DNA from: Verrucomicrobiota bacterium
Lineage (GTDB): Bacteria > Verrucomicrobiota > Kiritimatiellia > CAIQIC01 > Lenti-01
Direction: 5' to 3'
DNA length: 6,845 nt
Assembly: GCA_022709625.1 (NCBI GenBank)
Contig: JAKLIL010000100.1
Coordinates: 1 to 6,845, forward strand
Position 1 is the first letter of the stretch. The number at the start of each line of letters is the position of its first letter. Below the pieces are notes generated by a model. That model ran no database searches, was not told the DNA's origin, and saw only the letters and a program-made list of their open reading frames with translations. This document shows, piece after piece, positions 1 to 5,610 of the stretch. A program made the position numbers and the translations under genes.

Positions 1-1
1 C

Positions 2-124
2 GAGCTGGTCCACGAAGCCCTCGCCACGGGCAAGACGCTGCGCGAACTCGTCTTGGAAAAGAAGCTGCTGACCGCCGCCGAGTACGAAGCCCTGATAGCT
101 TCCTCCACGGCTCCGAACCTGTGA
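2..124 (+). CDS. Aspartate ammonia-lyase / class II fumarase-type lyase, C-terminal end (partial)
   Basis: Only the last 40 codons are inside the window; the gene enters from the left edge and ends at TGA 122-124. The visible residues contain GKTLRELVLEKKLLTAAEY, which matches the small C-terminal domain of the aspartase/fumarase superfamily (pattern: TG..LRELVLEKGLLT..EL). Members are homotetrameric cytoplasmic enzymes that eliminate ammonia or water from aspartate or malate to give fumarate. The LVLEK..LL wording is slightly closer to AspA than to typical FumC, but the catalytic regions lie outside the window, so the substrate cannot be decided. The usual terminal 'DPENM'-like end is replaced by SSTAPNL. 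The next gene starts inside this stop codon, which suggests translational coupling. Confidence 0.72.
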   Translation, partial: ELVHEALATGKTLRELVLEKKLLTAAEYEALIASSTAPNL

Positions 125-1182
125 TTTCGGCCAGGGCATTTTCCGGTTTCAAGGTTTTTCGCGATGCGCCTCTGGAGGCCAGCGGTTTGCCCCGGCGCAT
201 TCTCGCCGTGCTTCGCGCGAACAGCTCGGAAAAGCTCGCCGACCTTGGCAAGCCCGTGCCCGCCGAAACCAAGCTCGACGACGACGACCGCGCCCTGCTG
301 GCGCGGGTGGCCGCCTATGTGGCAGGCGCCGGCAAAGAAGCCCGCCTGCCGCCCGTGAACTTCAAGGGATGGCTGGCCTTGTTCCTGCCGCCGCGGCTCG
401 TCGACGCGGTCCAGTTGCATTACGGCTTGGACGATCCGGCCGCCGCCATCGCGCTCCATGAAGCCAAACTCGGCGACACGGGTTTCAAACTCGGCGTCAC
501 CCGCGAACGCGCCCGCCAACTTCTTGGCCTCGCCGACGACACGCTGCGCCAAGCGTTGCCCCTGGCCGCGGCCGAGCCGCTGTACGGCGCCGCCGCAGAG
601 ATTTTGCGCGCGGCGGGCGGCGTCCTCACCGCCGCCGTCCTTGCGCAAAACAAACATCCCGCCTGGGGCCAGGCCTCTCCGGTCGGTGCGTGCCTGCTGC
701 TCGCCCATCTGGTTCCCGGTCGCATCGCGGTTTACCGCGGCTTCTTCAGCGCCTTTCCGCCCAACCTGCTGGACCGTGCCGAAAAAGCCTTGCGCGATCG
801 CCTGAACGCCGCGCCGGGCTTGGCATCCATCGCGGATATCGCCGCCGGCCTGCCGAAATCCGCCCGGCCGCCGGGCGGAATCTCCGCCGAGCCCCTGACA
901 TCGATGCTGCTGCGGCATTTGCCGGACACGCTGGCAACCCGCGATGGCCGCGCCGGGCTTGCGGGCCGCGACGGAGCCGAGTTGTTGGGCGAAATCCTCG
1001 CCGCGACCGGCGAAGCCCCCCTGCGGATACTGGTCGAGACCTTCAACCAGCGCGTGCAACCCGAATGTCGGCGGGGCAGCGGCTACGTCCGCGCCGTTCT
1101 TGGCCGCGACCCGCGGATTCGCAAGGCCGCCCCGGGCCGCTACGCCCTTCCCGGCGGCCTTCAGGCGGGGCTGACTTTTTGA
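121..1182 (+). CDS. Sigma-70 region 4-like helix-turn-helix protein of unknown role
   Basis: Encodes 353 residues from a GTG start that overlaps the upstream stop codon (GTGA). There is no clear Shine-Dalgarno sequence, so translational coupling is the best argument for this start. Residues about 89-145 read like sigma-70 region 4: LPPRLVDAVQLHYGLDD, then a helix-turn-helix with LGVTRERARQLL and a following TLRQAL helix, close to the family pattern 'lgvTRERvRQie..al.kLR'. No regions 1 to 3 are present, so it is not an ordinary sigma factor. The middle (about 150-290) is Ala/Leu-rich and helical without a recognised motif. The C-terminus (about 300-345, ending APGRYALPGG) resembles a small winged helix of HARE-HTH type; this last assignment is weak. 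No signal peptide or membrane segment is seen, so it is probably a cytoplasmic DNA-binding or RNA-polymerase-binding protein. The pairing with a central-metabolism lyase does not explain its role. Confidence 0.7.
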   Translation: MISARAFSGFKVFRDAPLEASGLPRRILAVLRANSSEKLADLGKPVPAETKLDDDDRALLARVAAYVAGAGKEARLPPVNFKGWLALFLPPRLVDAVQLHYGLDDPAAAIALHEAKLGDTGFKLGVTRERARQLLGLADDTLRQALPLAAAEPLYGAAAEILRAAGGVLTAAVLAQNKHPAWGQASPVGACLLLAHLVPGRIAVYRGFFSAFPPNLLDRAEKALRDRLNAAPGLASIADIAAGLPKSARPPGGISAEPLTSMLLRHLPDTLATRDGRAGLAGRDGAELLGEILAATGEAPLRILVETFNQRVQPECRRGSGYVRAVLGRDPRIRKAAPGRYALPGGLQAGLTF

Positions 1183-1193
1183 TTGCGGAAGGC

Positions 1194-1213
1194 GCAGCCG
1201 CTCCCGCGGCTGC
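1194..1213. terminator. Hairpin between convergent genes, possible bidirectional terminator
   Basis: A perfect 8-bp inverted repeat (GCAGCCGC, loop TCCC, GCGGCTGC) lies in the 38-nt gap between the stop codons of the two convergent gene groups at 1182 and 1221. Position and symmetry fit a shared transcription terminator. Neither side is followed directly by a T tract; the nearest T run (TTTTT, 1176-1180) lies before the stem on the + strand. The call therefore rests on the stem and the location alone. Confidence 0.35.
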
Positions 1214-1220
1214 AGTCTCA

Positions 1221-2396
1221 TCAGCCCGCCAGTTTGCGCCAATCGCGCAGCCACGGATGCCGCAGCAGACGGAACGGCCGGATCAACGCATACAGGGGAT
1301 ACAACGCAGATGGCAAAGGCGTTTCCCGGATATCGGCCAGCGTCGGAGTGCACAGCCAGTTTGCCTTCATTCGCAGCCGCCGGAAAGCGGTGTCTTGCGC
1401 ATCGTGCTCGAAACGCAAACAGTCGATCAACGGTTCATCGTGCGGCGTATCGGGCGCGACTTGGGCCAAGGGAACGCGCGGCGCCAACGACCTTACGCGC
1501 GGCGCCGCGGACAGTTCCGCGGCGCGGCCATCCAAGGTCGCTTCAAGATTCTCCGCCGCCAACCCGAGCCCGAGGCCCAGCATGGTTTCCATCCGCCAAC
1601 GCCGCGCGAGTGCGCCGGCATCCGTTCGCGCCGCCGGCGCAAGCCGGGCCCATAAGCCGGCGACATCGGCCACCCAGACCAGGCGGTCCCAGCGGTGGTG
1701 GGCTCCATGCGCACACGCCAGGAGCAGCGCATGTTCGGGCCGCGGCGCACGAACCCGGGTGCCGGCAATTTCCAAGGTGACGGCTTCCTCCCAGATCTCG
1801 TCGGCCGCGCGGCGGCCAGGCGCCAGCGCGCGCCAGCCATGCGCCACGTCAAGGAAACAGGCTTGATCTTGGTTGACCATGGCGACTTCGATGCCCGCGC
1901 ACCGCGCGCAGGCTGCGCCCCGCGCATCCAGAGGCACGGACCGACTGTACCCGCGCTCTGCCAGAATGCGCACGACCGCCAAGAGGTCCTTGGACCGCAC
2001 CCGGATATCCAAATCGTCGTACCCGCGCCAAACGGATACGGGATAGGCCTGGCGCGCCAACACCGGACCTTTGACCGCCAGGAATTCCACGCCGGCGGCA
2101 GCCAGCCGCGCGGCCAGCGCCGCCAGTTCCTGCTCGTACCGGATGGCTTTGCGCGCATGCACCAGCATGCGCCGGTGCCATGCATTGGCCGCCGCGGGGG
2201 TCGGCGCGGCGCCGGCGTTTTTCCACGCTTCCAGTCCCGCGTACACCAGCGGAAAAACATGGTGCCGTTCGGCCAAGGCATACCCCTGTTCCGCAAACCC
2301 GGGCTCGGAGAGGAGCGCAAGCGGCACCGGTTCCCCGCGCAAGACGCAGGCGCAGATCTTGCGCAGCGCATCAAACCCGTTGGCGAAGTCAGTCAT
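1221..2396 (-). CDS. Nucleotidyltransferase family protein (NTP_transf_5 type)
   Basis: Encodes 391 residues. The start ATG at 2396 overlaps the stop of the peptidase gene by 8 nt (ATGACTGA), which favours it over starts further upstream. Residues about 105-131 carry the family core: FLAVKGPVLA (K109-G110) and then RGYDDLDIRV, with D128 and D130 as the likely metal-binding pair. A later carboxylate in FLDVAHGW (D183) is the probable third ligand. A His-rich segment HGAHHRWDRLVWVAD follows at 230-244, as in related proteins. The family is predicted to transfer a nucleotidyl group from an NTP to a protein or small-molecule acceptor; few members have been characterised. Such genes recur next to HprK-like kinases and PqqD proteins in peptide clusters, which is the context here. 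It is the last gene of the - strand group. The acceptor is unknown; the phosphorylated peptide product is an inference only. Confidence 0.8.
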   Translation of the reverse strand: MTDFANGFDALRKICACVLRGEPVPLALLSEPGFAEQGYALAERHHVFPLVYAGLEAWKNAGAAPTPAAANAWHRRMLVHARKAIRYEQELAALAARLAAAGVEFLAVKGPVLARQAYPVSVWRGYDDLDIRVRSKDLLAVVRILAERGYSRSVPLDARGAACARCAGIEVAMVNQDQACFLDVAHGWRALAPGRRAADEIWEEAVTLEIAGTRVRAPRPEHALLLACAHGAHHRWDRLVWVADVAGLWARLAPAARTDAGALARRWRMETMLGLGLGLAAENLEATLDGRAAELSAAPRVRSLAPRVPLAQVAPDTPHDEPLIDCLRFEHDAQDTAFRRLRMKANWLCTPTLADIRETPLPSALYPLYALIRPFRLLRHPWLRDWRKLAG

Positions 2397-2883
2397 GGCG
2401 CAAACGGATGCCCCACTTCCGGCACAGCCGATTGACATGCCGGCGGACGGGCCCCACGGCAAGAAACAGGATCCGTGCCCATCCCGACATGGCCACCACG
2501 CCAATCACCGCGGTGGACGGAACCTTTTCCGGCGGGCCATGATTGGCGTCGCCCAAACAATCGTAGACCGGAGATTCCGAACCTTTCGGCCGCCGCACGC
2601 GAACGACCCGGTGCAGAATCAACCGGTCCGGTTGGCGCCGAAAAAGCGCAATATCCCCCCGGCGCAAAAAGCGGCCGGCCACCGGCACAACGCGTACCGC
2701 TTCGTTCTCGGCCAGCCATGGCAGCATGCTGGTTCCCCGCACACGCAACCGCACCGCCTCGCCCCGCGCCAAGGAGTCCTGCAATACGTCGCAGAAGAAT
2801 CCCCCATCGATTGCAACCGGCGGGATCGGCTCCGCGCCGCCAGCCCGAGTATTCCCGCGGCCATCGGAAGCGCGGGCGGCCAT
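2389..2883 (-). CDS. S24/S26-family (signal peptidase-like) serine peptidase
   Basis: Encodes 164 residues from ATG 2883, one nucleotide after the stop of the kinase gene (TGACATG). Upstream in-frame starts would run deep into the kinase gene and are rejected. The S24/S26 fold is visible: RVRGTSMLPWL with nucleophile Ser52 at residues 51-54, LRRGDIALFR at 74-82, LILHRVVRV with His91, and CLGDAN at 109-114. Having His in the HRV box is typical of the SipW/endoplasmic-reticulum branch, which uses a Ser-His pair rather than the Ser-Lys pair of bacterial LepB. A hydrophobic stretch (about 126-145) near the C-terminus may be a single membrane anchor. Homologues of this size occur beside nucleotidyltransferase and HprK-like genes in peptide clusters. 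It might remove the leader of the peptide encoded at 3794-3991, or process an exported protein. The substrate is not shown by the sequence, and a non-proteolytic role cannot be excluded. Confidence 0.75.
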   Translation of the reverse strand: MAARASDGRGNTRAGGAEPIPPVAIDGGFFCDVLQDSLARGEAVRLRVRGTSMLPWLAENEAVRVVPVAGRFLRRGDIALFRRQPDRLILHRVVRVRRPKGSESPVYDCLGDANHGPPEKVPSTAVIGVVAMSGWARILFLAVGPVRRHVNRLCRKWGIRLRHD

Positions 2884-2884
2884 G

Positions 2885-3775
2885 TCAGGGAACGCTCCCG
2901 CCCACCAGCGGCAAGAGGCAATCGACGACGTCGCGGCTCGGGCGAAAACCCAGGCTAAACGCCGGCACCGCGGCAACCAACTCTTCCAGCACGGGCAAAA
3001 CGCGGTCGCGCAAAGCGGGCGAATACCAAGGCACCCCGGCCGTTTGGAGCAAGCGCCGAAAGGCGTCCGTGGGCCGGATCGGTCGCAAGCGATGTTCGGG
3101 CGTTTTCTCGATGAAGCACATGGCCGCCAAGGGGGCGGACGCATTGAGCGCCTGCCGGGCATCGCCGGGCCAAGGCGTGCCCCAGGCGCGGAAACCTTCG
3201 GGCGAGTGGCGCACAACGACGCGATCGTCGGAAATCACCTGTCCCTGGCCGGAGGCTAGCAATTGCCGGCACAAGGTGGTTTTGCCCGCTCCCGAAACGC
3301 CGGGAAACAAGAGCGCGCGGCCATGGCCAATCCATCCGCACGAATGGACGATGACGGCTCTGCGATGGGCCAAAACCCCAATGCACAAGACCCGATCCAC
3401 CGGTTGCGACCATGGCGGCAAGCCGCCGGATCCATCCCCATCCGGCCACATCTCGATCTGGCCGTGATGCTCAGCCGCCTCGGCCATGAGATAGGCCGGA
3501 CTGCCGGAAACGCGAAACCGATAGACGCGGCGCGGGCCCACAGTGCCGAACTGCACCGCGCTGGTGGAGAAGGAGGCGACGAATCCGGCTTCGGCGGGAC
3601 GTCGCGCCGGCGATCCAAGCACAAAACGAGCGTCGACGGGCCGGGCGGAGCCGGTTGAAAGAAAAGGCCGATAATGGGCCGGCCAAAACGAGAACGGGGC
3701 AAAAAGCCTATCATCCCCCCAGATTGCCAGACCTGCCAACGATAATTCCACCCCCCTGCCCAAGGTTGGCGGCAT
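2885..3775 (-). CDS. HPr kinase-like P-loop kinase (HprK-related, peptide-tailoring type)
   Basis: Encodes 296 residues. A Walker A loop GVSGAGKTT sits at 159-167 (Lys165), preceded by a conserved His (VIVHSCGW, H144) and followed by VISDDRVVV (D183-D184) and WGTPWPGD (198-205). These are the landmarks of the HPr kinase/phosphorylase catalytic domain as found in the HprK-like kinases of lasso peptide clusters. The N-terminal 100 residues are not the HprK regulatory domain but the shorter extension typical of these relatives. Characterised members phosphorylate the C-terminal Ser of a precursor peptide. The neighbouring 65-residue peptide ends in Ser, so it is a natural candidate substrate (inference). 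The ATG at 3775 lies 18 nt after the peptide gene and has no good ribosome binding site. A GTG at codon 9 behind a purine-rich stretch is an alternative start. The gene ends one nucleotide before the peptidase gene. Confidence 0.85.
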   Translation of the reverse strand: MPPTLGRGVELSLAGLAIWGDDRLFAPFSFWPAHYRPFLSTGSARPVDARFVLGSPARRPAEAGFVASFSTSAVQFGTVGPRRVYRFRVSGSPAYLMAEAAEHHGQIEMWPDGDGSGGLPPWSQPVDRVLCIGVLAHRRAVIVHSCGWIGHGRALLFPGVSGAGKTTLCRQLLASGQGQVISDDRVVVRHSPEGFRAWGTPWPGDARQALNASAPLAAMCFIEKTPEHRLRPIRPTDAFRRLLQTAGVPWYSPALRDRVLPVLEELVAAVPAFSLGFRPSRDVVDCLLPLVGGSVP

Positions 3776-3793
3776 ACGGGCGGAAAAACGATA

Positions 3794-3991
3794 CTAGGAG
3801 CCCAGCGTTTCGCAGGCCCCGGTGAATTGGCCAACGCCGCGGTCGCAAGTTCCGCCGGTGTTGCGTCCTTGGCCGCCGATGTCCTTGCAGGCAGCGGCAA
3901 TGGCTTCGTCGGCCCGCAGGGAGATGATGTCTAAGCGCGGCGGCTCGTAGGCGTGCCGAGAGTCTTGGTCCTGTTTAGGAGTTGATTTCAT
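3794..3991 (-). CDS. Putative RiPP precursor peptide, three-cysteine Gly-rich core
   Basis: Encodes 65 residues from ATG 3991, which has the strongest ribosome binding site seen here (GGAGG, 5 nt spacing); an in-frame GTG at 4003 is less likely. Residues 1-34 are leader-like: a charged, Gln/Asp-rich start, then YEPPRLDIISLR and DEAIAAACK, a pattern I recall from small peptides next to radical SAM and PqqD genes. From Cys35 onward the sequence is Gly-rich (9 Gly in 31 residues), with cysteines at 35, 49 and 60, one aromatic residue (Phe56) and a terminal Ser65. No signal peptide is seen. The position between the radical SAM and kinase genes, and the sharp change between the two halves, support a precursor whose C-terminal half is modified. 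Thioether links from the cysteines are one possibility, but the bond type cannot be read from sequence. The cleavage site is unknown; near AIAAA/Cys35 is a guess. Confidence 0.75.
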   Translation of the reverse strand: MKSTPKQDQDSRHAYEPPRLDIISLRADEAIAAACKDIGGQGRNTGGTCDRGVGQFTGACETLGS

Positions 3992-3996
3992 GACTT

Positions 3997-4006
3997 CCTC
4001 CACCTT
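3997..4006 (-). promoter_or_regulatory. Strong ribosome binding site of the precursor peptide gene
   Basis: On the - strand the bases read AAGGTGGAGG, then five nucleotides, then ATG. This nearly ideal anti-16S match decides the start of the peptide gene in favour of ATG 3991. The other genes of the group mostly have weak sites or rely on stop-start coupling, so the peptide is probably translated more strongly than its enzymes. The 54-nt gap before it (3992-4045) is unusually AT-rich for the window. It contains a weak -10-like TAACAT and no convincing -35. Confidence 0.7.
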
Positions 4007-4045
4007 TTTTACATGTTAACCGATTCCACCGGGGTAAGAAAAGCC

Positions 4046-5122
4046 TTATTTTCCGGATATTTTCCGGCTTCGTTCATGGGCCAAACGGCAGGCATAGGCG
4101 AATTTGCCGGCTTCGTTGCCGGATTCTAGGTCGGCAATGGCTGGGCAGATCATGCAATACAAGCGGTCCGGGCAGGTGGCGCACTCGTAATCCGCGGGCA
4201 TGCGTTTGGCCCGCAAGGCGGCCCGTCCTTTCCGGAAGGCCGCCAACAGCCCCCCGCGCCGATAGCGTACGCCATAGCGTACGGTACTGGTACAAGGTTG
4301 CACCATGCCGTCGGCCGACACGTAGCAGGAATGCAGTCCGGCCCCGCAGGCATAGAGATATGGCGAGTCGGCTTCGGGTTGCCGTTGCATCTCGGATTGC
4401 CGCTTGATCCACTGCGCGGCCAGTTCCGGCACCGTCCGCGATTCCATTTCGGCGAGTTCCGCCGGCGGCACATGGCGTTCTTCGATCTCGGCGTCGCCGG
4501 CGAACCGCGGATGGACGGCCGGATCGTAGCGTACGGGCTTTTCCCCCGGCGCGGCCAAGGCCCGGATGGCGGCGAATTCGGGGGCCGTTTCCTTGATGAG
4601 GACCGTTTTGAGCCTAACGGGCAGGCCGGCCGCCCGCATCAGCGCAATCCCGCGCATGGCGGCGGCGCAGGCCGCGGCAGAACCCGTCACGCGGCCATAG
4701 GTTTCCGGCGTGGCTCCGTACAGGCTCACTTCGATCAAGGTCGGGGGGGCGGCCTGCAGCGTCTCGACGACACGGCGGTTCACCCGGGTGGCATTGGTAA
4801 AGAGGCTGACATAGATACCCAACCGGCGGATGCCGAGATAGATTTCGGCAAAATCGTCCCGCAACAGGGGTTCGCCGCCGGTCAGCAGCATCGAAAAGCA
4901 TCCGGCGGCGGCGGCTTCCCGGGCCAAGGCCAGCCAATCGTCCGCGGACAATTCCGACTCGGACGCACCGGCGTTCGGCAAAACATAGCAATGGAGACAC
5001 CGCAGGTTGCAGCGATGCGTCAACGCCAGGGAGACATGCAAGGGCACGCCGGCGGCCGTGGCACGCCGACGCAAGGCCAGCAGGCGGTCGTCCTCCAGCC
5101 GCGCCGTGCAATCAGGCTCCAT
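4046..5122 (-). CDS. Radical SAM/SPASM peptide-modifying enzyme
   Basis: Encodes 358 residues from ATG 5122; a TTG at 5134 would add four residues. The start overlaps the stop of the PqqD gene by 11 nt, indicating coupling. The radical SAM cluster motif is THRCNLRCLHCY (C38, C42, C45), which would bind the [4Fe-4S] cluster that reductively cleaves S-adenosylmethionine. TGGEPLL follows at 81-87. The C-terminal part has a SPASM-type set of cysteines for auxiliary clusters: C259, C266, C277, then C314, C317, C323, C326 and C345, within CGAG, ADGMVQPC, CATCPDRLYCMICPA and YACRL. This architecture is that of enzymes such as PqqE and the sactipeptide or ranthipeptide maturases, which form cross-links on precursor peptides. 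Adjacent PqqD genes and a Cys-containing precursor fit that role. The exact reaction (C-S, C-C or other) is not determined. A short hairpin, CCGGA-N5-TCCGG at 4053-4067, overlaps the end of the gene. Confidence 0.92.
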   Translation of the reverse strand: MEPDCTARLEDDRLLALRRRATAAGVPLHVSLALTHRCNLRCLHCYVLPNAGASESELSADDWLALAREAAAAGCFSMLLTGGEPLLRDDFAEIYLGIRRLGIYVSLFTNATRVNRRVVETLQAAPPTLIEVSLYGATPETYGRVTGSAAACAAAMRGIALMRAAGLPVRLKTVLIKETAPEFAAIRALAAPGEKPVRYDPAVHPRFAGDAEIEERHVPPAELAEMESRTVPELAAQWIKRQSEMQRQPEADSPYLYACGAGLHSCYVSADGMVQPCTSTVRYGVRYRRGGLLAAFRKGRAALRAKRMPADYECATCPDRLYCMICPAIADLESGNEAGKFAYACRLAHERSRKISGK

Positions 5123-5465
5123 TGCCTCCGGCAAACTCCGCCAAATTGCGTGCGAGCAGATCCGCCAGGAAGGCCGTTACGTCGGCAACGGCCGCAGCGG
5201 ATTCGATGGCAAAAGCCTCGGCGACGGCCGCGGCCAGATCGCGGATCCGGCGCTGGCCGTCCAAGCGCTCCCAAACGTATACCCCCGTGGAATTCAGCAA
5301 AAAAAGGCTTTCCAAATCGACGCCGCGAATCACGGAGGGAACCAACATGTGCTCGCCGGCCACGTGGCGCAGCACCACGCCTTCCCGACCGAGCAGCCGG
5401 GACTCCGGAGTCAACTGCCGGCCGCGAGATTCAGGCTGGCTGCACTTGGCTTCAACTGGATCCAC
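5112..5465 (-). CDS. PqqD-like peptide-binding protein, copy 1
   Basis: Encodes 117 residues from a GTG start at 5465, supported by AAGGA seven nucleotides upstream. The PqqD/RRE fold is recognised from HMLVPSVIRGVDLESLFLLN (39-58), TGVYVWERLDG (60-70), and a helical end with DVTAFLADLLARNLAE (95-110). PqqD-type proteins bind the leader of a precursor peptide and present it to the radical SAM enzyme. Direct overlap with the radical SAM gene suggests this copy is the partner of that enzyme. The first 25 residues are variable and include a single Cys8. It is a clear paralogue of the product of 5611-6018: about 45 of 82 core positions are identical without gaps, counted by eye. Confidence 0.87.
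   Translation of the reverse strand: MDPVEAKCSQPESRGRQLTPESRLLGREGVVLRHVAGEHMLVPSVIRGVDLESLFLLNSTGVYVWERLDGQRRIRDLAAAVAEAFAIESAAAVADVTAFLADLLARNLAEFAGGNGA
5136..5381 (-). repeat. PqqD core, downstream copy of a tandem gene duplication
   Basis: This 246-nt segment encodes residues 29-110 of the first PqqD-like protein. It aligns without gaps to 5677-5922, about 540 bp away. Similarity is still visible in the DNA, for example ATGTGCT...CGGCCACGTGGC and AGCACCAC on the + strand at both sites. The flanks do not align, so this is an old gene duplication rather than a recent repeat or a recombination site. Confidence 0.75.
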
Positions 5466-5610
5466 GGAATTGTCCTTGCTTGGGCATGCGAAACGGCAAA
5501 TGGGCCGCCCATGCTTTTGCCGGGCGGGTCACCAACGATCGCGGAGAATGTAACCGTTTCCGCCCCGAGTGCAAGTCCGCATGAGCCGCCTGCGCGAAAC
5601 GCCCTCGCCT
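5466..5610. other. 145-nt spacer between the two PqqD genes, possible internal promoter
   Basis: This is the longest non-coding stretch between genes here and the only break of any size in the - strand group. On the - strand it holds a weak sigma-70-like pair: TTGCAC at 5574-5569, a 16-nt spacer, and TACATT at 5552-5547. It also holds an imperfect hairpin at 5496-5520, with stems GCAAA/TTTGC and TGGG/CCCA interrupted by a bulge. It could start a separate transcript for the downstream peptide genes or modulate read-through. No convincing small gene was found: a 33-codon frame starting at the ATG near 5512 runs into the next gene and has no family resemblance. Both signals are weak. Confidence 0.25.

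Noticed and set aside
690..1655. Long + strand open frame spanning the end of the helix-turn-helix gene and the start of the nucleotidyltransferase region
   Set aside because: Arg/Pro-rich translation without family motifs; it overlaps two genes with recognisable proteins and reads as a GC-rich shadow.
2397..2504. Upstream extension of the nucleotidyltransferase by 36 residues
   Set aside because: The extension lies inside the peptidase gene and has no family resemblance. The ATG at 2396 in the overlapping ATGACTGA is the natural coupled start.
2884..3216. Upstream extension of the peptidase by 111 residues
   Set aside because: It would be read out of frame through the kinase gene. ATG 2883, one nucleotide after the kinase stop, gives a normal S24/S26 N-terminus.
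1221..3991. Classical lasso peptide cluster
   Set aside because: The kinase and nucleotidyltransferase fit, but no asparagine synthetase-like cyclase or B2-type protease is present in the window, and the peptide lacks an obvious lasso core with a ring-closing Asp/Glu at position 7-9 after a leader Thr.
3992..4003. GTG start at 4003 for the precursor peptide
   Set aside because: It would include the ribosome binding site within the coding region; ATG 3991 has ideal spacing.
4064..4117. 11-bp direct repeat CCGGCTTCGTT at 4064-4074 and 4107-4117
   Set aside because: Both copies encode similar Asn/Glu-Arg-Ser/Ala-Gly stretches near the end of the radical SAM gene; a short coincidence in GC-rich coding DNA.
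4298..5584. 428-codon + strand open frame opposite the radical SAM and PqqD genes
   Set aside because: The opposite strand encodes clear radical SAM/SPASM and PqqD motifs; this frame has low-complexity Gly/Arg/Pro composition.
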